From: Microbacterium sp. B19
GTDB taxonomy: Bacteria; Actinomycetota; Actinomycetes; Actinomycetales; Microbacteriaceae
Assembly (NCBI RefSeq): GCF_000333395.1
Contig: NZ_BADA01000145.1
Span: 1 to 56,401 of the forward strand
DNA length: 56,401 nt
Direction of reading: 5' to 3'
The notes under the pieces are model-generated. The model was not told where the DNA came from. It saw only the letters and a list, made by a program, of their open reading frames with translations, and ran no database searches. Positions 42,899-51,863 of the stretch are shown here, piece by piece. A program made the position numbers and the translations under genes. How positions within the stretch are numbered: position 1 is the stretch's first letter; every line of letters starts with the position of its first letter.

Positions 42899-45237
42899 CG
42901 GAGGCCGGAATCGATCGGGGTCGGGAGGGCGGAGGTCTCCGTCTCGAGGCGGGGCGGAGTCGTCCGCGCGCTGGCCCGATCACCGACCGCGGGATAGCCG
43001 TGGTACAGCGCCGCCTCCCAGTCGAAGTCCTCTCCCGTCGGGGTCGTTCCGCTCCCGCCCGCGGCGACCGGCACCCACATCCAGTTCGTCAACCCGAGCC
43101 AGACGTCGACGATCGAATTGCGCACCCCGATGTTCTCGACGATGGCCCAGGCCGCGCAGACCGAGTTGAACCCGGCGAATGCGGCCGTACCCCAGTTCTG
43201 CGCGGACGCGTTCCACCACGCGGTGACGACCGAGAACACGAGGATCGCCCAGGGGCTCACCACGTACAGGAGCTGCGTCGCCGTGCGATCCCGCACCTTC
43301 GGCGTGCGCGCGAACGGGATCTTGCGCCCCGTGAGCGCCTGCTCGACCGACTTGAGCACGCCGGCGAGGTTCACCGGCAGCAGGATGAGGTTGAAGCCGT
43401 AGATGCGGAAGATGTCGCGCCGCCGATAGCCGGTGGTGCGCAGATCGCTCGCCTGCGACAGGAAGTACGGCAAGGCCGCGAGCACCACGAGCGGGCTGAG
43501 CAGTGCGCTGTCGAAGGGGAACGCGAGCAGGAACACGAGTCCCACGCTGGCCCACGCGAGCGACGCCATGTAGTTCACCCGCAGCAGCCATTCCGCGAGC
43601 CGCACGGGCGTCTCGGTGCGGCGCCGCGCCCGCACCTGGGCGAGGAACTTGGGGAGGATGAGCAGCCCGCCGTTCGCCCAGCGGCGTCGCTGCACGACGA
43701 GCGAGCCGAAGTCCGGCGGCGTCGCGCTGTAGCTCAGGCGCTCGGGGTAGTTCACGAGCGTCCACCCGCGCTGCGTCAGGTCGATGCTGGACTCGGTGTC
43801 CTCGATGACCGTGCGGTCCTGCACGTAGCGGCGCACCTCGAACCCCGACGTGGACTCGATCTCGAGGATGTCGTCGAGGGCCTCCATCCGGATGACGGCG
43901 TTGGCCCCCACCCAGAAGGTGGCGCCGTGGGCGGTCATGCCCTGGTGGAGGATGTGCTGGAGGTCAGTGGTCGCACCCGCCAGGCGTTCGATGCGGGTCG
44001 GGGCACCGCGGAACGACGAGTACGGCGTCTGCGTGACCGCGACGCGCTCGTTGCCGGGCTGTTCGAGGAAGTGCACGAGCCGCAGGCAGTAGTCGCGCAG
44101 CAGCAGGGAATCCGCGTCGAGCGTGAGCAGGTACTCGGCGTTGGGGACGACGAGATCCGCCTCGGCGGCACCCGAGACGAGCCGGAGGTGGACGCCCTGC
44201 GGGGTCCGTTCCGCGCGGTAGCGCCCGCCCATGAGCCCGATGTAGGCGTTCAGGTTCATCGCCTTGTTGGGTTCGTGCGACAGGGACGCGTACGCCTTGC
44301 GTTCGAAGACCGCCATGTCCGCGGTGAAGATGCGGACGAGCCGGCGGTGGAGCCCGAGGAGGCGCTCCGGTTCCGGTGTCCGCTCGGCGATCAGCGCGGC
44401 ATCCAGGGCCCGAGCGGTGAGTTCGAGGTCGTCGGCCAGCCCGCGGATCACCTGGTCGATGAAGAACGTGTCGACGTGATCCTCGTGCGGCTCGGTGTCC
44501 GCCATCTCGCGCAACCACCGCACGGCTTCGACGTAGGCGGCGTGCACGCGCCGGACCGCGTCCTGGCCCACGCGCCCGGTCGTCAGCAACTCGTGCTCGA
44601 ACGTGAGCAGCGACTCGGAGAACAGCGAGCGCGGGCCTTCGAGATCCGCATGGATGCCGGCGGCCAGGGCCCGGGTGGCGGCGAGCCGCGCCCGCTCAGC
44701 GGGATCGGACGGGGAGGGCGGGTCGTCGAGGAGGAGGACGACCCGCAGGTCCGGGTACTCCTGCAGGGCCGCCGACCACAGCGTCTTGCGGATGACCGAC
44801 GGCTCTTCCGCGTAGGACGGAACGAGGACGGTGAGGCCGTCGCCGTGTCCGGTGAGGAAGTGCTGATCCAGTTCCGCGCGGGCCGCGCGGCGGTGACGAC
44901 GGAACCGACCGAGCGCTCCCTCGCGCGCGACCAGGTACATGAGGGCGGACAGCGTGAGGAATGTGACGACGGCGGCATATATCCATGCCTCGACCGTGAG
45001 GAGATAGTCGTCCGGCCCGTACACCCGGAGCTGTCGCACGATGGTCGTGAGGATGTACGCGGCCCACGCGACGACGGTGACGATGATCGCGACGCGCGCC
45101 CACACCAGGGTCGCCGCGGACGGCGGCGTGTGGACGGTCGGCAGCGGAACGCGGGTGCGCTCGGACCCCCACTGGCGCCGGCGGGCATGTGGGAGCGCTC
45201 CCACGCGCTGACGCGACCGTCGGTGTGTGCGAGACAT
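42895..45237 (-). CDS. Membrane family-2 glycosyltransferase (cellulose/chitin synthase-like)
   Basis: 780 residues. Two N-terminal membrane helices, a GT2 catalytic domain, and five or so C-terminal helices. Motifs: VLVPSYAEEP and LLLDDPP (first Asp pair), LTLDADS (DxD), IEDTESS (TED-like) and QRRRWANGG (QxxRW), all intact, as in processive beta-glycan synthases. About 130 helical residues are inserted between the first and second motifs, which is unusual. The N-terminus is Arg-rich. Coupled to the GH18 gene. Product unknown; cellulose, chitin or PNAG-like polymers are candidates. Confidence 0.88.
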   Translation of the reverse strand: MSRTHRRSRQRVGALPHARRRQWGSERTRVPLPTVHTPPSAATLVWARVAIIVTVVAWAAYILTTIVRQLRVYGPDDYLLTVEAWIYAAVVTFLTLSALMYLVAREGALGRFRRHRRAARAELDQHFLTGHGDGLTVLVPSYAEEPSVIRKTLWSAALQEYPDLRVVLLLDDPPSPSDPAERARLAATRALAAGIHADLEGPRSLFSESLLTFEHELLTTGRVGQDAVRRVHAAYVEAVRWLREMADTEPHEDHVDTFFIDQVIRGLADDLELTARALDAALIAERTPEPERLLGLHRRLVRIFTADMAVFERKAYASLSHEPNKAMNLNAYIGLMGGRYRAERTPQGVHLRLVSGAAEADLVVPNAEYLLTLDADSLLLRDYCLRLVHFLEQPGNERVAVTQTPYSSFRGAPTRIERLAGATTDLQHILHQGMTAHGATFWVGANAVIRMEALDDILEIESTSGFEVRRYVQDRTVIEDTESSIDLTQRGWTLVNYPERLSYSATPPDFGSLVVQRRRWANGGLLILPKFLAQVRARRRTETPVRLAEWLLRVNYMASLAWASVGLVFLLAFPFDSALLSPLVVLAALPYFLSQASDLRTTGYRRRDIFRIYGFNLILLPVNLAGVLKSVEQALTGRKIPFARTPKVRDRTATQLLYVVSPWAILVFSVVTAWWNASAQNWGTAAFAGFNSVCAAWAIVENIGVRNSIVDVWLGLTNWMWVPVAAGGSGTTPTGEDFDWEAALYHGYPAVGDRASARTTPPRLETETSALPTPIDSGLR
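45190..45203. promoter_or_regulatory. CelR/CebR-type operator inside the glycosyltransferase gene
   Basis: TGGGAGCGCTCCCA, a perfect 14-bp palindrome identical to the published CelR/CebR operator of Thermobifida and Streptomyces, which responds to cellobiose. It is extended to 16 bp by flanking G and C. It lies 35-48 bp downstream of the ATG, within the Arg-rich leader. Confidence 0.75.
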
Positions 45238-45384
45238 GATTCCCCCCGGGAGCGCCGCATTCGGGTACGGCGTCGGATGCGGTCCGAGGTGCCCCCACCT
45301 CGCCGCTCCTGCTGGACGCAGGCCGTACCCACACTGCACCGGACGACGCCCGCGCGGGACCGCCGCGGGCTCTCGCGCGGAAGA

Positions 45385-45424
45385 ACTGCGCCATTCTTGC
45401 GCCGATCTTGCGCTCGCCTTGCGC
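45385..45424 (-). promoter_or_regulatory. Four phased 11-bp direct repeats
   Basis: CTTGCGC occurs at 45396, 45407 and 45418, exactly 11 bp apart, with a diverged unit ACTGCGC at 45385. One-turn spacing is typical of OmpR/PhoB-type response regulator sites. It lies in the 202-bp gap upstream of the glycosyltransferase operon; nothing else is evident in that gap besides a G-rich ribosome-binding region. Confidence 0.6.
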
Positions 45425-45439
45425 TTTCGGCGCGGCTTC

Positions 45440-46564
45440 TCAGACCCGCGGCGCCCCGAGGATCACCCGGGCCAGGCGCGACAGCTCGACCGCGCGGGCG
45501 TCGACGCCGCCGGGGACCGTCATCCGCGTCGGGATGTAGCCGAACGCCAGGTCGTGCACCGGGTCGGCGAAGGCGATCGCACCGCCGGCGCCATCGTGCC
45601 CGAAGGCGCGGAAGCTCGCGAACGGCATGTCGATGTGCGGCTTCATGAAGACGATGCCGAAGCTCAGGGGGATGTCGAGCACCATGTCGCGCCCGCGCAC
45701 GTGCACCTGCGACATCTCCGCGAACGTCTCGGGCGGCGCGATCGGCTCACCGACGTTCCCGAGCGTCGCCGCGTACAGCCGCGCGAGACCGCGCGCCGAT
45801 CCGACGCCCCCGGCCGCCGCGGTCCCCCGTCGCCGGACCTCGGGGGAATGCGGCCCGAACCCGGTGAGGATGGCGTCGCCCGCGTGACCGAGCGGGCCGA
45901 ACGAGGCAGCGAAGAGGTTGTCGCGCGGACCGGGATCGACCGTCTCGGTGAGCAGCGGTGGCCGCGGGTCGACGTACCGGGCGGCCTGATCGTCGGGCAG
46001 ACCGAGGAAGAAGTCGATGTCGCGGGGCGCGCGGATCCGGGACTCGAAGACGTCCTGCAGCTCCGCCCCCGCGATGCGGCGCACGAGCTCCTCCATGAGG
46101 ATGCCGATCGTGATCCCGTGGTAGCCGAAGGTGGCCCCGGGTCGCCACAGCGGCCGCTGGCGCGCGAGACGCTCGGCCCCCGCGCGGGAGTCGAGGGCGT
46201 CTTCGGGACGGATGCCGTCATCCGTCGCCGGAAGCCCCGCCTGGTGCGACAGGAGCTGGCGGACCGTGATCTCGCCCTTCCCCGCCGCGGCGAACTCGGG
46301 CCAGTAGTGCGCGACGGCACGGTCGAGCTCGAGCGCCCCCTCACCGAGGAGCAGCGCGATGACGGTCGCGGCGACGCCCTTGCTCACGGAGTAGACGCCG
46401 GTGATGGCATCCGCTCCGGGTCCGCACGCCAGGTCGACGACGACCTCGTCGCCGACGACCACGCACAGCTGCGCACCCCAGTCCGGATCGGCCGCGGACC
46501 ACTCCGCGAAACGCTCGCGGACGGGCTCGAGATCGGGGCGGACCCGACCCTGGACAGAACTCAC
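45440..46564 (-). CDS. Serine hydrolase, class C beta-lactamase/esterase family
   Basis: 374 residues, no signal peptide. The SxxK motif is intact in YSVSKGVAATV; LRQLLSH-like VRQLLSHQAGLP follows, and FGYHGITIGILMEELV holds the YxN-like Tyr. C-terminal FGHDGAGGAIAFADP is the HxG motif. Resembles EstB-type esterases. GTG at 46564 is chosen for its GAGGAGGAT ribosome-binding site rather than upstream starts. Confidence 0.9.
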   Translation of the reverse strand: MSSVQGRVRPDLEPVRERFAEWSAADPDWGAQLCVVVGDEVVVDLACGPGADAITGVYSVSKGVAATVIALLLGEGALELDRAVAHYWPEFAAAGKGEITVRQLLSHQAGLPATDDGIRPEDALDSRAGAERLARQRPLWRPGATFGYHGITIGILMEELVRRIAGAELQDVFESRIRAPRDIDFFLGLPDDQAARYVDPRPPLLTETVDPGPRDNLFAASFGPLGHAGDAILTGFGPHSPEVRRRGTAAAGGVGSARGLARLYAATLGNVGEPIAPPETFAEMSQVHVRGRDMVLDIPLSFGIVFMKPHIDMPFASFRAFGHDGAGGAIAFADPVHDLAFGYIPTRMTVPGGVDARAVELSRLARVILGAPRV

Positions 46565-46670
46565 GGCATCCTCCTCGATAGCCCCCGCCGCCCCCATGGC
46601 CGACATCTCGAAACCCTATCGGGCGCGACGTATTCCGTTCGCGCGCGGGTGGCTTTCTTAGACTGAGACC

Positions 46671-47756
46671 GTGAACAGCGCGGCGGGGGCACCGACGGCA
46701 TCCGAGGATGTCGCCGTCGCGCGCCGACCCCGGCGACTCGCGCGCGATCTGACGATCCTGGCGATCGTGGGCGTCCTCCTCCTCGCGGCGCTCGGCGCCG
46801 GAGCGGCCGCCGCCTATCGCGAGTTGTACAGCCCCCGCGCGTTCGTCCTGCACTACCTCGAACTGCTGCAGGACCGTCGCGCAGCCGAAGCACTCGCGGT
46901 TCCCGGCGTCGCGGTCGACTCCGCCGAACTCGAGAGCGCGGGCCTGCCGACCTCGGCATCCGATGCCCTCCTTCGCCCGGACGCGCTGCAGACCATCACC
47001 GACGCGCGCGTCATCGACGAGGCCGCCGACGGCGACGTCACCCGCGTGACCGTGGCCTACCGTGCGGGTTCGTACGACGGGAAGACGACGTTCGCCGTGC
47101 GCCAGGACGGCTGGATCGGCGTCGTGCCGCACTGGCGCTTCGACGTGAGCCCGCTCGCGGTCGTCGCGCTCACCGTGGGCGGCTCGATGCAGTTCTCGGT
47201 CAACGGCTTCGAGATCGACAAGCGGCAGGTGTCGATGGACGGAGTGGATGCCGACCCCTCGGCGCCCGTCCCCCTGCTGGTGTTCTCCCCGGGGCTGTAC
47301 TCGGTCGCCGTGGACACCCCGATGTCGACGACGCCGGGCGTTGCGATCCTCGCCGACTCACCGCTGACCGACGTGCCCGTCGAGGTGCAGGCGCAGCCCA
47401 CCGAGCAGTTCGTGTCCGTCGTGCAGCAGCGCGTCTCGGACTTCCTCACCGCGTGCGCGCAGCAGAAGGTGCTGCAGCCCACCGGATGCCCCTTCGGCTT
47501 CACCGTGCGCAACCGCATCGACGACGCTCCCACGTGGTCGATCGTCGAGCAGCCGACGGTCTCCGTCGTGCCGGACGGCGCGGGCTGGCGCATCCCCTCC
47601 ACCCGGGCGGTGGCGCACATCGAGGTCGACATCCGCTCGATCTTCGACGGCTCGGTCCGCACGGTGGAGGAGGACGTCCCCTTCACCGTCAACGGCGAGA
47701 TCTCGGTGCAGCCCGACGGGTCGGCATCCATCTCCATCGGCGGCAGCCTCGACTGA
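46671..47756 (+). CDS. Membrane-anchored protein of unknown function
   Basis: 361 residues: an N-terminal cytoplasmic tail, one helix LTILAIVGVLLLAALGAGAA, then an extracellular part of beta-rich repeats. FVLHYLELLQDRRAAEALAV is a helix that resembles the DUF4878/SnoaL-like start of secreted proteins. Two Cys residues (FLTACAQQ and PTGCPFG) could form a disulfide. GTG is 6 nt after TAGACT. Function not recognised. Confidence 0.78.
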   Translation: MNSAAGAPTASEDVAVARRPRRLARDLTILAIVGVLLLAALGAGAAAAYRELYSPRAFVLHYLELLQDRRAAEALAVPGVAVDSAELESAGLPTSASDALLRPDALQTITDARVIDEAADGDVTRVTVAYRAGSYDGKTTFAVRQDGWIGVVPHWRFDVSPLAVVALTVGGSMQFSVNGFEIDKRQVSMDGVDADPSAPVPLLVFSPGLYSVAVDTPMSTTPGVAILADSPLTDVPVEVQAQPTEQFVSVVQQRVSDFLTACAQQKVLQPTGCPFGFTVRNRIDDAPTWSIVEQPTVSVVPDGAGWRIPSTRAVAHIEVDIRSIFDGSVRTVEEDVPFTVNGEISVQPDGSASISIGGSLD

Positions 47757-47789
47757 GGCCGGTGCCGCACCGGGAGCGGGCGGGCGGGC

Positions 47790-49787
47790 TCAGCGGCCCT
47801 TCGCGGCCTCGCGCTCGGCGGCGCGGGCGTCGCGCTCGGCCAGCCGCTGCAGTTCGGCGTTGTAGGCGTCGAGCTCGACGTCGCCCACCCGGTCGACGTG
47901 GCGGTCACGGCGGCGCTGCTGCCGCTCGTCGCTGCGGCTCCACTGGATCGCGACGGTGATCGCGAGGATCAGCGTCGGGATCTCGCCGACGCTCCACGCG
48001 ACACCGCCACCGGTGTACTGGTCCTGCAGCGGGGTGGCGCCCCACGTGCGGCCCATCGATCCGAACCACTCGGCCGCCATGAGGCCGGAGTTCATCATGA
48101 TCGCGATGCCGAAGAACGCGTGCATCGCCATCACGGCGATCAAGATGAGGAGCCGCCCCGGGTACGGCAGCCGGAAGGGCACCGGGTCGATCCCGATGAG
48201 GCTCAGGACGAACAGATACCCCGTGATGAGGAAGTGCGCGACCATCCAGATGTGCCCGACGTGGTCGTACAGCGACCAGCGGAACAGGTCGGTGTAGTAG
48301 AACGCCCACAGCGACACGATGAACAGGCCGGCCGCGACGAACGGGTTCGTGAGGACCTTCGCGACCGGGTTGTGCACGGCCCACAGGATCCACTCGCGGC
48401 CACCGCGCGACCCGTCGTCGCGCTTGCGGATCGCGCGCGCCGCGAGCGTGACAGGAGCACCCGCCACCAGCATCAGCGGGATCGCCATCGACAGCAGCAT
48501 GTGCTCGATCATGTGCACGCTGAACAGGTAGTCCTGGTAGACGTTCAGCGGACCCGAGGTGACCCAGAACACCGCCAGCATCCCCAGCGACCACAGCACG
48601 GTGCGGTGGATCGGCCACGCGTCGCCGCGCCGACGGAGGCGCCACACGCCCGCCAGGTAGAAGAACAGCCCGAAGCCGGCGACGAACGCCCACAGCAGGT
48701 CGATGTCCCACGCCGTGAACCAGCGGTCGATCGTGAACTCCGGCGGGACCGGCGCCCCGGTGAGCACCTCGGCGGGCGTGGTGCCGATGAGGGGGAGGTC
48801 GGCGGCGGGCGGGGGCGTGCGGGCGAGGGCGACGGCGATGCCGCTCGCGACGCCCATGAACACCAGCTCGAGCAGCACGACGCCCCAGAACCGGCGCGAC
48901 CCCTCCGCATCGCCCATGCGGCCGATGAGGCGCCGACGGTACCAGGCACCGAGGATCCCCATCGCGACGAGCGCGGTGACCTTGACGAGCACGAGGATGC
49001 CGTACGGCGAGAGGAGGTTCTGCCACCCGACCAGGCCGATCGAGGCGCGCACCGTGCCGGAGATCGCCACGACGACGAAGGCCACCAGCGCGATCGACGA
49101 GTACCGCAGCATCGTGGTCTGCAGCTGCGGGCGCGTCATCGCCGGGCGCACGACCACGAGGAGGATGAGGCCGCCGAGCCATACGGCCGCGGCGAGGATG
49201 TGCAGCACGAGCGAGGTGACGGCGGCCGTGTGGCTCGCCTCGGTGCCCGCATGGCCCTGCGTCCCCATCGGGATGAGGGCCGCGAGCGCGAGGATCGCGA
49301 CGAGGAGCGTCGGGAGCCACGAGCGCACGGCGAACGTGAGCACCGTGAGCACGGCACCCGCGATCGTGGTGATGAGCCAGGCCGGACCGATCTCGGTCTC
49401 GACGAGGAACCGCCCCAGCTGCTGCCCGAAGAGCGGGTCGAGGGTCGGGGTGGCGTTGATGACGTTGAGGAACGTCAGGAATCCGGTGGTCGCCGAGGCG
49501 ACGGTGAAGACGGCCGCGCCGATGGATGCCGTGTCCAGCGCGATCTCGAACGGTCGCTCCCCCGCCGGCAGCGCGAACAACGCCAGGACGAGCGAGCCGA
49601 CCATGGCCGCGGCCGAGAGGTTGACCACGAGCGTCGAGATCGGGAGACCCCAGCGGACGAACGGACCGGGGTCGGCGAGGAGCGACGGTGCGGCACCGCC
49701 GCCGTAAGCGAGACCCGCGACGACGCAGATCAGCGAGACCACGACGAGGATGACGGGTCCGGCCACGCGCAGGGCTCGGGGATTCAC
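47790..49787 (-). CDS. CopD-CtaG fusion membrane protein
   Basis: 665 residues with about fifteen membrane helices. The N-terminal half is a CopD-type copper resistance domain (HILAAAVWLGGLILL). The C-terminal half is a caa3-type oxidase assembly factor CtaG (SVHMIEHMLLSMAIPLMLVAGAP and WMVAHFLITGYLF), both with conserved His pairs. A common actinobacterial arrangement, probably delivering copper to cytochrome oxidase. GTG is 6 nt after TAGGCT (49799-49794). Confidence 0.93.
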   Translation of the reverse strand: MNPRALRVAGPVILVVVSLICVVAGLAYGGGAAPSLLADPGPFVRWGLPISTLVVNLSAAAMVGSLVLALFALPAGERPFEIALDTASIGAAVFTVASATTGFLTFLNVINATPTLDPLFGQQLGRFLVETEIGPAWLITTIAGAVLTVLTFAVRSWLPTLLVAILALAALIPMGTQGHAGTEASHTAAVTSLVLHILAAAVWLGGLILLVVVRPAMTRPQLQTTMLRYSSIALVAFVVVAISGTVRASIGLVGWQNLLSPYGILVLVKVTALVAMGILGAWYRRRLIGRMGDAEGSRRFWGVVLLELVFMGVASGIAVALARTPPPAADLPLIGTTPAEVLTGAPVPPEFTIDRWFTAWDIDLLWAFVAGFGLFFYLAGVWRLRRRGDAWPIHRTVLWSLGMLAVFWVTSGPLNVYQDYLFSVHMIEHMLLSMAIPLMLVAGAPVTLAARAIRKRDDGSRGGREWILWAVHNPVAKVLTNPFVAAGLFIVSLWAFYYTDLFRWSLYDHVGHIWMVAHFLITGYLFVLSLIGIDPVPFRLPYPGRLLILIAVMAMHAFFGIAIMMNSGLMAAEWFGSMGRTWGATPLQDQYTGGGVAWSVGEIPTLILAITVAIQWSRSDERQQRRRDRHVDRVGDVELDAYNAELQRLAERDARAAEREAAKGR

Positions 49788-49828
49788 CCCCCAAGCCTAC
49801 GTCGTGCCCCACCACGCGCGGCCGGAAA

Positions 49829-49868
49829 GACAAGAGGGGGGATGCCGACTGGCATCCCCCCTCTTGTC
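49829..49868 (-). terminator. Terminator of the HU gene
   Basis: Perfect 18-bp stem (49829-49846 with 49851-49868) and a GACT tetraloop; on the minus strand TTTCC follows. The stem contains an inverted pair of the GGATGCC heptamer, 49840-49846 and 49851-49857. Confidence 0.92.
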
Positions 49869-49882
49869 AGGTCTACGTCGTC

Positions 49883-50170
49883 TTACTTGACGGCGGCCTT
49901 CAGCTTCGAGCCGGCGGTGACCTTGACGCGCTTGCCCGCGGGGATCGAGATCTCCTCGCCCGTCTGGGGGTTGCGGCCGGTGCGGGCCGACGTGGCGACC
50001 TGCTCGAACGCGATCCAGCCGGGGATCGAGACCTTGCTGCCCTTGGCGACCGCCTCGGAGACGGTGGAGAAGAGGGAGTCGAGCACGCTCGACACGGCGG
50101 ACTGGCTCTGTCCGGTCGCGCTGGCGATGCTCGCGACGAGCTCGGTCTTGGTGATGGACTTGTCGGCCAT
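49883..50170 (-). CDS. hup: DNA-binding protein HU
   Basis: 95 residues, standard HU: MADKSITKTELVASIA, FSTVSEAVAKGSKVSIPGW, and the DNA-clasping arm TGRNPQTGEEISIPAG. No long Lys/Ala tail as seen in mycobacterial HupB. Nucleoid protein. Ribosome-binding site GGAGGAC. Confidence 0.97.
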   Translation of the reverse strand: MADKSITKTELVASIASATGQSQSAVSSVLDSLFSTVSEAVAKGSKVSIPGWIAFEQVATSARTGRNPQTGEEISIPAGKRVKVTAGSKLKAAVK

Positions 50171-50218
50171 GTGGTTTGTCCTCCAGGCGACTGTGGTGTC
50201 GCCTCTCGTTACATCGGA

Positions 50219-50237
50219 CGAGGAGGGATTCTCCTCG
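50219..50237 (-). other. Leader hairpin upstream of hup
   Basis: CGAGGAG and CTCCTCG form a 7-bp stem with a 5-nt loop, about 50 nt upstream of the HU start in the 206-bp gap (50171-50376). It carries a GAGGAG sequence that resembles a ribosome-binding site. The remaining gap holds a possible -10 (GATACT on the minus strand) but nothing certain. Confidence 0.4.
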
Positions 50238-50376
50238 GTGGTCGGGAGACCGCCTCGACAGTATCAACCGAACCGCGGAATTACGCGGATTTTGACGGAT
50301 TTCGCCCTCGGGAGGGCGGCGTGTCGCGAGTCGGATGGGGCGCGAGGGGCTCGTGGGGCGCGCGAGAGAACCCTCG

Positions 50377-51249
50377 TCACCCCTTCGCGCGGGATCGGAG
50401 CCGATGAACGCCGACCGCCGCGGCCGCCACCAGGGCCGCCACACCCCACGGCACGACACCGCCGACGTCGGGGGTGCCGCTCGCGGCGAGCTGCGGCGCG
50501 GCCGTCGGGGTGAAGGTCGGCGACGACGACGCAGAAGCCTGCGGTCCCGGCGAGCTCCCCTCGGTGGACGACGGCGCAGGCTCCGGCTCTTCGGCAGCCT
50601 CCGCAACGGTGAGTTCCGTCAACGCGACCGTGTTGCCGGCATAGACGAAGACCCGATATGTCCCCGGTCGAAGATCGGGGACCGTCCAGGGCGCCAGGAT
50701 CCTGCCGCTGTCGTTGGTCGTCCCCAGGGACTGGTACTCGACGGGATCGGACATGACGCGGAGCCCGGCGGCCACGTCCGGAGGGAATGCCTCGGCGGAC
50801 ACGACGACCCGCTGCCCCGGAGTGACGGGGTTCGGCGTCACCTGGACGGAGGCGTTCTCGGACGACGGCGGCTCCTCTCCCGGCGCGAGCACCATGAACT
50901 CCAGCCCACCCTGCACCGACCCCGCCGTCGCATCGAGCTGATGCTGACCCGGCGGCAGGTCGGGCACAGTGAAGGGCAGGGTGAAGGTGCCGTCGCTCGC
51001 GCTCCGACCGATCAGGGTGGGGTCCGGACTCGCGGACGTCGTGACATAGACGTCGGCGTTGGGAGTGAACCCGAGCCCGATGATCTGCACCTGCTGGCCG
51101 ACGCTCGCGGCGGGCGGCACCATCCACACCGCGCCGTCGCCGGAGGCGGGTGGGGCGTCCGCCGCACCGGCCGCTCCTGCAACGCCGAACACGGCCGCGA
51201 GACCGATCCCGATTCCCCACGCGACGATTCGCCGCACCGTCTTCCGCAC
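50377..51249 (-). CDS. Secreted surface protein with sortase-like C-terminal tail
   Basis: 290 residues. Signal peptide at the N-terminus (VRRIVAWGIGIGLAAVFGVAG). Two or three Ig-like/IPT-type repeats follow (VWMVPPAASVGQQVQIIGLGF and NPVTPGQRVVVSAEAFPP). A Ser/Pro/Thr-rich stalk precedes LAASG, a hydrophobic helix and RLRSRAKG, the layout of a cell-wall sorting signal, similar to the LAxTG motif of class E sortases. GTG at 51249 has GAGGAG. Confidence 0.82.
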   Translation of the reverse strand: MRKTVRRIVAWGIGIGLAAVFGVAGAAGAADAPPASGDGAVWMVPPAASVGQQVQIIGLGFTPNADVYVTTSASPDPTLIGRSASDGTFTLPFTVPDLPPGQHQLDATAGSVQGGLEFMVLAPGEEPPSSENASVQVTPNPVTPGQRVVVSAEAFPPDVAAGLRVMSDPVEYQSLGTTNDSGRILAPWTVPDLRPGTYRVFVYAGNTVALTELTVAEAAEEPEPAPSSTEGSSPGPQASASSSPTFTPTAAPQLAASGTPDVGGVVPWGVAALVAAAAVGVHRLRSRAKG

Positions 51250-51329
51250 GCCTGCTCCTCTGCAACCGGGAAGGTCGGTGCCCCGCCGCCTTCGCGGGAA
51301 TACTAGCGAAAGGAATGGCCGGGAAACGA

Positions 51330-51367
51330 CGAAGGGCGGGAGCCCCTCTCGGGACCCCCGCCCTTCG
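51330..51367 (-). terminator. Terminator of the ribosomal protein operon
   Basis: CGAAGGGCGGG (51330-51340) pairs with CCCGCCCTTCG (51357-51367); on the minus strand TCGTTT follows. Closes rpmB-rpmG-rpsN. Confidence 0.82.
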
Positions 51368-51382
51368 CGGTGGTACTGGTGC

Positions 51383-51688
51383 TTACCAGGACGACTTGGT
51401 GACGCCGGGCAGCTCGCCACGGTGCGCCATGTCGCGGAAGCGGACGCGCGAGACGCCGAACTTCGTCAGCACGCCACGGGGGCGGCCGTCGATGACGTCG
51501 CGGCTGCGCACGCGGGCGGGCGACGCGTTGCGGGGCAGCTTCTGCAGGCCCACGCGGGCGGCCTCACGGGCCTCGTCGGTCGCGTTGGGGTCGACCAGGG
51601 TCTTCTTCAGCTCGGCGCGCTTCGCGGCGTAGCGCTCGACGACGACCTTGCGCTGCTCGTTGCGCGCGATCTTGCTCTTCTTAGCCAT
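51383..51688 (-). CDS. rpsN: 30S ribosomal protein S14, zinc-independent type
   Basis: 101 residues: [20 protein letters not shown] and [19 protein letters not shown]. The long form without any CxxC zinc ribbon. Third gene of the operon, 4 bp after the L33 stop. Confidence 0.96.
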   Translation of the reverse strand: MAKKSKIARNEQRKVVVERYAAKRAELKKTLVDPNATDEAREAARVGLQKLPRNASPARVRSRDVIDGRPRGVLTKFGVSRVRFRDMAHRGELPGVTKSSW

Positions 51689-51692
51689 GTGC

Positions 51693-51863
51693 TTAGCGCT
51701 CCTCTCGGAAGTCGACGTGCTTGCGGACCACGGGGTCGTACTTCTTGAGCACGATGCGGTCGGGGTTGTTGCGGCGGTTCTTGCGCGTCACGTAGGTGTA
51801 GCCCGTGCCGGCGGTCGAACGCAGCTTGATGATCGGACGAATGTCCTGAGCCTTCTTCGCCAT
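51693..51863 (-). CDS. rpmG: 50S ribosomal protein L33, zinc-independent type
   Basis: 56 residues: [20 protein letters not shown], then [20 protein letters not shown]. No Cys at all, so it is the C-minus form. Its ATG overlaps the L28 stop by one base (TAATG), so it is translationally coupled. Confidence 0.96.
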   Translation of the reverse strand: MAKKAQDIRPIIKLRSTAGTGYTYVTRKNRRNNPDRIVLKKYDPVVRKHVDFREER

